Source of the DNA: Conchocele bisecta
Taxonomy: Eukaryota; Mollusca; Bivalvia; Lucinida; Thyasiridae
Reading direction: 5' to 3'
NCBI GenBank assembly: GCA_029237695.1
Contig: CM055275.1
Coordinates: 89,268,433-89,332,432 of the forward strand
Length of the DNA: 64,000 nucleotides
Below the pieces are notes generated by a model. That model worked only from the letters and a program-made list of their open reading frames with translations. It did no database searches and was not told the DNA's origin. Positions 56,988 through 64,000 of the stretch are shown piece by piece (position 1 is the first letter of the stretch; each line of letters opens with the position of its first letter). The position numbers were made by a program, and so were the translations under genes.

Positions 56988-58637
56988 AGCCAGGTTTTTT
57001 GAAAAAAAATCCAGGCTATTGGATTGGCGAAAGCCGGGCGGGCGGGGGCGGGCGGGCGGCGGGCGGCGGGCGGCGTCCACAATCAATGTTAAGTTTTCGT
57101 GTTTCAGTCCATTTCTTTGTTACTGTACCACCTAGGACCACCAAACTTTCACAGCTTCATAATCAAGGGGTGCCCACCACATATCACTATCCAACATGTT
57201 ACTTTTTTTTTTATCTTGACCCATTTTTTCCACGTAGTCGACTTAGCCATTTTCAATGTTAAGTTTTCGCGTTTACAATGTTAAGTTTTCGTGTTTAAGT
57301 CCATTTCTTTGGTACTGTACCACCTAGGACCACCAAACTTTCACAGCTTCATAATCAAGGGGTGCCCACCACATATCACTATCCAACATGTTACTTTTTT
57401 TTTTAACTTCACACATTTTTTCCGCGCTGTCGACTTCATAACCAAGGGGTGCCTACCACATACAACTATCCAACATGTGACCATTTTTTTACCTTCACCT
57501 ATTATTTCTACGTAATTGACTTAGCCATTTTCAACTTTAACTTTTTAACGTACGTCTGGTTAAAGTTTTTTGGTTAAAACATTTTCGTTATACTATATCT
57601 CTGCAACTGCTTCGCCCATTACCTTGAAACTTCACATGGGTGTTTATCATCATCCATATTTTCATTCTAACCCCCAACCGTGCGGCCCCTGTGCCCAATG
57701 TCAAGGTCAAATTACTTTGAATTTTTTTGTTAAAGTTTTTTCGTTTACTATATCTCTGCAACTGCTTCACCCAATACCTTGATACTTCACATGGGTGTTT
57801 ATCATCATTGTCGCACCTGCTTGCGGAAAGCGCGATCCTGTGTCCAATGTCAAGGTCAAATTACTTTGAATTTTTTTGTTAAAGTTTTTTCGTGTACTAT
57901 ATCTCTGCAACTCTTCACCCAATACTTGATACTTCACATGGGTGTTTATCATCATTGTCGCAACCTGCTTGCGGAAAGCGCGATCCTGTGCCCAATGTCA
58001 AGGTCAAATTACTTTGAATTTTTTTGTTAAAGTTTTTTCGTGTACATATCGGGCTGCAACGCTTTCACCCAATACTTGATACTTCACATGGGTTGTTTAT
58101 CATCATTGTCGCACCTGCTTGCGGAATGCGCGATCCTGTGCCCAATGTCAAGGTCAAATTACTTTGATTTGTTTTGTTAAAGTTTTTTCCTGTACTATAT
58201 CTCTGCAACTGCTTCACCCAATACCTTCATACTTCACATGGGTGTTTATCATCATTGTCGCACCTGCTTGTGGAAAGCGCGATCCTGTGCCCTATGTCAA
58301 GTTCAAATTACTTTAAAAAAAATTTGTTAAAGTTTTTTCGTGTACTATATCTCTGCAACTGCTTCACCCAATACCTTGATACTTCACATGGGTGTTTATC
58401 ATCATTGTCACACCTGCTTGCGGAAAGCGCGATATCGTCGGCATTTTGGCATACTTCCGTCCGTTCGTCCGTGTGTCCGGTTAAAGTTTTTTGGTTAAAG
58501 TTTTTCCATCTACTATATCTACTTTTTTATTGTCCATGCCTCGCCCCAAGGCGCGACATGCAGGCCACGGCCATCTAGTCTACAAAAAGTGGGTATAATT
58601 ATGTTATCCAAGTGTCTATGCTTGGAAAAAACCTGGC
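56988..58637. mobile_element. TIR-bounded tandem-repeat element
   Basis: AGCCAGGTTTTTTGAAAA at the left is mirrored by GGAAAAAACCTGGC at the right. GGGCGGGCGGCGGGCGGCGTC follows the left end. Six units of about 150 bp (ATATCTCTGCAACTGCTTCA, ACTTCACATGGGTGTTTATC, CTTGCGGAAAGCGCGATCC, CAATGTCAAGGTCAAATTAC) occupy 57590-58435. It shares its plan with 23371-25033. Confidence 0.82.
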
Positions 58638-58639
58638 CT

Positions 58640-59300
58640 TCGTGGCTTTGCCTCGTTTCTTGTTAAACTTTTTTTCTTCATTTTTGTTTTTTTTTTTTCA
58701 TTTTTTTTTTTCATTTTTTTTTTCAAATTATTTTTCAATTTGACTGAAAAAAAAATCTGGGCTCCAGTAGCAAGCATTATTATTTTGAAACTTTTTTTTT
58801 TCATTTTTTTTTTCATTTTTTTTTTCATTTTTTTTTTCATTTTTTTTTTCAAATTATTTTTCAATTTTTGTCCAGTAGCATAATGTCGTAAGTGCTATAT
58901 ACAGACTATTCACCTGTGCATGTGCTAGCATGTGCAACTGACCACTGACCACTTACAGGTAATTTATACAGGTAAATGATTATATTACATTTCCGTAAAC
59001 TGTGTTGAAAATATTGTGGCATTATGTGGACCTGTGCAGATATATGTAGATAAATATAGGACTATTAAAAAAAATTCTGGGCTCCAGCAGCAAGCATTAT
59101 TATTTTTAATTTTTAAACTTTTTTTCCATTTTTTTTTTTCAAATTCTTTTTCAATTTTTGTCTAGTAGCATAAGGTCGTAAGTGCTATATACATACTATT
59201 ATCATATAATAAAACAATTATTGACTAGTGAGCCATAGAATATAATCTGATATTCCATGGTTCACTAGTCAATAATTGTATAATATGTTCGGGCCAGTGA
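58640..59300. repeat. T-rich low complexity and duplicated flanks
   Basis: Runs of CATTTTTTTTTT fill 58665-58870 and 59110-59160. AAAATATTGTGGCATTATGT .. GATAAATATAGGACTATTAA occurs both at 56887 and 59006. A palindrome at 59210-59280 (AATTATTGACTAGTGAGCCA mirrored) ends the stretch. Confidence 0.8.
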
Positions 59301-59425
59301 AAATTGCTTTCGGGCCCAGGCTCGAGGTCAAGGCGGGACAAGGCGAGCATCTGATTCCGCGGAATTCTTGTTTACTTATCTCCCTTTGTTGTTTCGTGCT
59401 CTGATTTTGTATCCAGAGCATAACT

Positions 59426-60390
59426 CGAACACGCATATACGCATTGCTCTAATGGTCCTCTACCGCCCTGTGCCAAATCCACGTTCGTTCTGCCCCCGTC
59501 AAGCCCAGGGTCAAGGTCACATACTTAGTGCTTCAAAAACATTAATTCTTGGGTAAATATCTTATACTTTCTGTTTTCTTTCATGGATCATGGATCATCT
59601 TCATATTTCATATACGCATTGCTCTAATGGTCCTCTACCGCCCTGTGCCAAATCCACGTTCATCCTGCCCCACCAATCCCAGGGTCAAGGTCACATACTT
59701 GGTGCTTCAAAAACTTTAACGCTCAGGTAAATATCTTATAATTTTTATTTCCATTCACGGATCAACTTCATATTTCATATATGCGTTGCTCTAATGGTCC
59801 TCTACCGCCCTGTGCCAAATCCACGTTCGTCCTGCCCCCGCCAAGCCCAGGGTCAAGGTCACATACTTAGTGCTTCAAAAACTTTAACGCTCGGGTAAAT
59901 ATCTTATAATTTCTGTTTTCTTTCATGGATCATCTTCATATTTCATATACGCATTGCTCTAATGGTCCTCTACCGCCCTGTGCCAAATCCACGTTCGTCC
60001 TGCCCCCGCCAATCCCAGGGTCAAGGTCACATACTTGGTGCTTCAAAACTTTAATGCTCAGGTAAATATCTTATACTTTTTCTTTCCATTCACGGATCAA
60101 CTTCTAATTTCATATATGCCCACCCCCCCCTTTACTTCAATGGTCCTCTACCGCCCTGTGACCAAATCCACGTTCGTCCCGCCCCGCCAAGGCCCAGGGT
60201 TAACATCATACGCTCAGGTAAATAAATCTTTTATAATTTCTGTTTTCTTTCACGGATCAGCTTCATATTTCATATATGCATTGCTCTAATGGCCCTCTAC
60301 CGCCCTGTGCCAAATCCACGTTTGTCCTGCCAAGCCAGGGTTTCAAGTCACACTTGGTGCTTAAAAACTTTACGCTCAGGTAGAAAATTT
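59426..60390. repeat. About 178-bp tandem repeat, five to six copies
   Basis: The unit contains ATACGCATTGCTCTAATGGT, CCTCTACCGCCCTGTGCCAA, CCAGGGTCAAGGTCACATAC and GGTAAATATCTTATA. The last unit is degraded. No ORF is credible. Confidence 0.9.
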
Positions 60391-60469
60391 TGACTTGCAA
60401 TTTGGCCTCATTTATTATCAAAGCGATATGTGGGACATCCGTGTTCTATGAACACATTTTCTAGTTTAT

Positions 60470-60965
60470 TAAACTTCACACATGCATAGAAGACGACCCA
60501 AAGGTGTGTCTCACGTAAGAATGACAACTCTTGCGTCGTTAATTTCTTAGTTATCTCCCGTTGTTGTTTCGTGCACTGATTTCGTGTCTGGAGCATAACT
60601 CGAACACCCTTTGGAATATGTTCATGAAACTTCACACATGCATAGACCACGACCCTAAAGGTGTGTCTCACGTAAGAATGACAACTCTTGCGTCGTTAAT
60701 TTCTTAGTTATCTCCCGTTGTTGTTTCGTGCACTGATTTCGTGTCTGGAGCATAACTCGAACACCCTTTGGAATATTTTCATGAAACTTCACACATGCAT
60801 AGACCACGACCCTAAAGGTGTGTCCCGCAAGAATGACAACTCTTGCATCACTAATTCTTTTGTTATCTCCCTTTGTTTTTCCGTCATTGATTTTGTCTCC
60901 GGAGCATAACTCGAACACCCTTTTTTCAAACTACTTGTGTATCTGGGGAGGGGGATACACATGCG
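60470..60965. repeat. GTTATCTCCC-type tandem repeat, three copies
   Basis: Units share AACACCCTTTGGAATATTTT, CATGAAACTTCACACATGCA and TTAGTTATCTCCCGTTGTTG with 55560-56205. The array ends at GGGGAGGGGGATACACATGC. The stretch 60970-61590 holds no recognised gene. Confidence 0.88.
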
Positions 60966-61596
60966 CTTGTCGACAAGCGTCCATTTCTAGTTTTTTTAGC
61001 TTGTCATAAAATTTGATTTGACGAACAGGATCAGCTGATTTTGACGCAAGTGTTGTCACAGATGAGCCTGCACGGTCTCACCAGGGTCTCCTCTACTATC
61101 CTTTATAGCATTTGGGGAAAATTCCTTATGCTTCTAAACTGGCAGATCTGGCTACATGAGTCGGATTGGTTAAAACTATATACAGTAATAACCGTACACA
61201 TTGGCACACCATTTGTTTTGGGAAACCTCTATAAAGGGTTTTCTCAAAACAAATTGTATCCCAATACATTATTGCACTCACTCAGCAAAATCATACAATA
61301 CCTGAATATTAGGTCATTCTTTAGTTTGTGAAGCCGTGTATTTATCGATGTTTCCCATAATACATTGTGTCTGAATAGTTCATTATTACAGTAAAAATGT
61401 TTCTGTAACAAACAGCACATAATCATATTATAGAATCAGTTAGGTTTTTGAAATTTCCTATTGTAATATTTCTGCCAAATCTGCAGTGCTCCCCATACCG
61501 ATGCATTGCCATCTGTAGTTGATGATGAACATAAACCCCCAATCAATCAATTTATTGACCAATCAATCAGTAAATCAGTAAATCAATTAATTGCAG

Positions 61597-61752
61597 GGCC
61601 TGTCTGACTACGTGGAGATCATAAAGTTGACACGGGAGTGGGACGAGATGCGATCACTCCTGGACAAGTTTGAGCGACACATGGCGGAGATACAGGCGAA
61701 CATTAAGGTGCTGACCGGTGAACGCGACAAACTCAACCGCATATACGAGAAG
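61597..61752 (+). CDS. Coiled-coil exon, CEP135/TSGA10-like
   Basis: It lies between AATTGCAG and GTGAGC, with 52 codons and phase 0 on both sides. It reads GLSDYVEIIKLTREWDEMRS, LLDKFERHMAEIQANIKVLT, GERDKLNRIYEK. It is rich in charged heptads and has good splice sites. Together with 62461 it recalls the centrosomal CEP135/TSGA10 family, which acts in centriole assembly. The exon looks intact and the rest of the gene must extend outside the recognised part. Confidence 0.7.
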
Positions 61753-61784
61753 GTGAGCTTATTAAACAATATACAGTTATTTCA

Positions 61785-62000
61785 TGGTCAGTCAAAACTA
61801 TTGCCCCTGCCCCCCTTGCAATTGCCATTGCCATTTGGCCCTTTCATGCCGCCGGCATTTCCAATTGGCCGCCCCAGCCACGCCGGGCCAAATGCCTATT
61901 GCCTGCCTGCCCATTTGCCACCCCACCCAGCAGCCTGTATTGCCCACCCCCGAGGTGTTGTGGACGACCTGAGGCACTATTGCCCTGAGGCCGAATTCAA
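61785..62000. other. GC-rich intron block with a Pro-rich frame
   Basis: Repeats of TTGCCATT, CCATTTGCC and GGCC-type words. The forward frame continuing from the exon is Pro-rich (LPLPPLQLPLPFGPF), but it lies beyond a good donor. It is best treated as intronic compositional repeat. Confidence 0.5.
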
Positions 62001-62111
62001 ACGCGGATTAGAATTCCACATTTGCTGTGAAAATTTTGTCAACTTTTGAAATCATTTACGGAAAATATCGTAAATGTTGTAAATATTTTTCATGAGATAT
62101 CGTCACTCGCC

Positions 62112-62262
62112 CGACAGAATGTTGGCGGAGGAGACCGAGCGAGGACTAGAGGACAGCATATGTAGTGGATCAGGTGCTAAACTGGCCATAAATACAATAA
62201 TTCCCATTTGTAGTAAAAAAATAATGTCTTATCCCACAGGATGTTGGCAGAGGAGGACTAGA
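62112..62262 (+). pseudogene. Two partial copies of a coiled-coil exon start
   Basis: ACAGAATGTTGGCGGAGGAG ACCGAGCGAGGACTAGAGGAC at 62115 and CACAGGATGTTGGCAGAGGA GGACTAG at 62237 repeat the start of the segment at 62331. The first stays open for MLAEETERGLEDS and then reaches a stop; the second is shorter. They look like decayed tandem exon copies. Confidence 0.65.
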
Positions 62263-62330
62263 TTTGTCCCTGTTACACTGACCTAAAATGACAGGCCGTT
62301 AAATATCATTAAATAAATAAACCTCCACCA

Positions 62331-62604
62331 CAGAATGTTGGCGGAGGAGACGGAGTGAGGTCTAGAGGACACGTAGAAGCGGTTGATGCGGCGGGAGAAG
62401 GAACTACAGGCCCAGGAGGAGCGGTGTGTCTGACTCGAGGAGCGGATCTCTGAGCTACAGATGAACATCGGTGTGTCCAAGGACGAGAACTGCAACATGC
62501 GTGTCACTGTTAGTAAGCTCGACAGGGAGAAGGACAGCCTGCAGATTAACATTGACGAGAAGACGGAGAAACTTGCTAACTTGAATGAGGATATTTTGCT
62601 GAAG
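62331..62604 (+). pseudogene. Coiled-coil segment, CEP135/TSGA10-like, with three in-frame stops
   Basis: The frame ending at donor GTATGT (62605) reads MNIGVSKDENCNMRVTVSKL, DREKDSLQINIDEKTEKLAN, LNEDILLK from 62461. This resembles the LdkEkD.LQ..vDEKTE.ia.L region of CEP135/TSGA10. Upstream in the same frame are MLAEETE, KRLMRREKELQAQEERCV and LEERISELQ, separated by TGA 62356, TAG 62374 and TGA 62431. TGA in place of CGA suggests CpG decay. Alternatively only 62461-62604 (after CTACAG, phase 0) is a real exon. Confidence 0.6.
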
Positions 62605-62654
62605 GTATGTATGGTACAGTGGTACGGCGGTACAGTGGTATGTTTGTCAAATGT

Positions 62655-62765
62655 GGCTATGACTGGAGAATGGTGCCTATGGGTTTTGCGACCAGTGTAG
62701 ATCAAGATCAGCCTGTGCATCCGCACAGTCTCATCAGGATCTGCACTGTCCGCCATTCCATGAAT
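62655..62765. repeat. Dispersed repeat, GAACAGTGTAGATCCTGATC family
   Basis: GGGTTTTGCGACCAGTGTAG ATCAAGATCAGCCTGTGCAT and GCACAGTCTCATCAGGATCT, one of several clustered copies in the last 1.4 kb. Confidence 0.75.
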
Positions 62766-62839
62766 GAAACAGCCGCCATGCTTCTAGCAAGCAATATATA
62801 TCATTATCAGACTACAAGAGTGTGTTGTTTCATTATAAT

Positions 62840-63190
62840 CTAAACTGGTCACAAATCCCATAAGCCCCATTTCTCCAGTCACAGCCACAAATAAGATACT
62901 TTATCAGTAGTTCCGGTATCTATATTAGTACATGCACCTGCCAAAACTATCAATGTTATTTTTGGCTGTGACTGGATAAATGGGGCTTATTGGATTTGTG
63001 ACCGGTGTAGCTCCTGATCAAATAGCACACTCCTGTGTCTTATAACGATATATACTACTTGTTAGAAATGTGTTTCATTGGAATGGCGAACAGTGCAGAT
63101 CCTGATCAGACTGAGGACGCACAGGCTGATCTGGATCTACACCACTGTTCGCAAAACCCATAAGCCCCATTTCTCCAGTCGAGCTTATTT
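62840..63190. repeat. Cluster of dispersed repeats in both orientations
   Basis: CATAAGCCCCATTTCTCCAG (62858, 63160) and its reverse complement near 62970 frame copies of GTGACCGGTGTAGCTCCTGA and GAACAGTGCAGATCCTGATC. The arrangement suggests a foldback element whose ends are CCATTTCTCCAGTCACAGCC. Confidence 0.72.
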
Positions 63191-63286
63191 AAATACTCTG
63201 TTAACCAATTAAAGACGGGATACAATTATAGTAGTATGAAACTTTTATGAGAAAAAAATCCCTGTTTTTTATTTAATCTCAAAAGT

Positions 63287-63355
63287 ATATGTTGTTGCCA
63301 CTCGTTTGAACCGTCTCAATGAGACGGTTCAAATGAATGGTAGCAACATATACCT
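63287..63355. mobile_element. Short palindrome (AGTATATGTTGTGACCACTC family)
   Basis: AGTATATGTTGTTGCCACTC GTTTGAACCGTCTC is mirrored by GAGACGGTTCAAATGAATGG TAGCAACATATAC; same family as 6161-6233. Confidence 0.85.
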
Positions 63356-63534
63356 TCATGGAGAAATAAACAAAATAATGAATTATTTTTTACAAAATTG
63401 TTGTATCTTTTGACTGAAATGGGTTAATCAATAAAATAAGGTGATGATAAGCTGCATATGTTGGTAAAATTTAATTTCTTGATAAAAACACAGATGCTTG
63501 TCTGTGATTAGAAAACTTCATGAGCTCATTCTTG

Positions 63535-63745
63535 AAATGGGGCTTATGGGATTTAGGACCAGTGTAGTTCCAGATCAAATAGCACACTCCTGTAGCCCGA
63601 GAACAATGGATATTGCTTGTTAGACGGAATGGAATGGTGAACAGTGTAGATCCTGATGAGAGTGTGCGTATGCACAGTCTGGTCTGGATCTACGCTGGTT
63701 GCAAAACCCATAAGCCCCATTTCTCCAGTCGCAGTCACAAATTTG
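63535..63745. repeat. Dispersed repeat cluster, foldback-like
   Basis: AATGGGGCTTATGGGATTTA at the left is the reverse of ACCCATAAGCCCCATTTCTC at the right. Inside are ACCAGTGTAGTTCCAGATCA and GAACAGTGTAGATCCTGATG. The remainder to 64000 shows no gene. Confidence 0.75.
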
Positions 63746-64000
63746 TAATCTGAATCTAGCATTTACTGAGCTCAGCCTCAGCCAATCAAACTGCATGATT
63801 TTAAGCGTGATATTCAGTGTTATTCGGTATTCGGTGTTATAGTCATCGGGTTGTGGAATCTTGAAAAACATTGTGACCTGACGGCGCCAAAGAACTCACA
63901 ATTTGTGTGTTTGTGACAGTTATGGTCCATTATGTTTAGTTGCACTTGCACGTGCATAATAATATGCATGAGAGCAATTAGTCGTGTTTGTGATCAGGGG

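Noticed and set aside
61784..61972. Pro-rich protein downstream of the coiled-coil exon
   Set aside because: It lies after a strong GTGAGC donor and is made of TTGCCATT-type repeats.

Overview
The window reads as nuclear DNA of an animal, most likely a bivalve mollusc. It is AT-rich and intron-rich, with GT/AG exons separated by kilobases of repeats. Dispersed families include palindromic MITEs, GTTATCTCCC-type tandem arrays and a tRNA-derived SINE. The one complete-looking host gene encodes a chitobiase-type beta-hexosaminidase, an architecture known from bacteria and molluscs. The species assignment is inference; no bacterial operon, CRISPR array or rRNA gene is seen.

Layout: 1-2.1 kb holds a 21-bp minisatellite and a decayed antisense DDE transposase (IS630/Tc1/mariner type, unusual DD81E spacing). 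2.2-9.7 kb holds tRNA-like fragments, GTCGGT low-complexity DNA and several foldback elements. From about 9.8 to 44.4 kb a beta-hexosaminidase gene lies on the + strand. Sixteen exons between 13357 and 44382 join in compatible phases, plus one less certain upstream exon at 9770. Exons 3, 4 and 15 have no entry in a Met-to-stop view and were found by domain motif and splice phase. The order is CHB_HEX-like domain, GH20b, GH20 catalytic domain with the Asp-Glu pair, CHB_HEX_C-like domain, then a hydrophobic C-terminus (membrane anchor or GPI signal). One exon (28294-28467) is one base short for its phase, and a partial exon copy 300 bp downstream has the missing base. The introns hold at least ten foldback families, minisatellites, a TIR-bounded tandem-repeat element, two LINE 3' fragments and two tRNA-Gly(CCC) genes in a local duplication.

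46.9-53.0 kb holds a small foldback element and then a near-full-length non-LTR retrotransposon (ORF1, and ORF2 with APE endonuclease, reverse transcriptase and a Cys/His motif). ORF1 and ORF2 are in the same frame, separated by a single TAG followed by CTA. No ATG precedes the endonuclease core. Four frameshifts, two of them in A-runs, break this copy.

53-61 kb is intergenic or intronic repeat DNA: two tRNA-Gly pseudogenes, foldback elements, a retroposon with a 13-bp target-site duplication, and TIR or tandem-repeat elements. At 61.6-62.6 kb there are coiled-coil exons resembling the CEP135/TSGA10 centrosomal family, with decayed exon copies beside them. The window ends in copies of a short dispersed repeat.

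The strongest unexplained signals are the ORF1-TAG-CTA-ORF2 arrangement, repeated partial exon duplications around foldback insertions in the hexosaminidase gene, and foldback elements whose tips are expanded into short tandem arrays.
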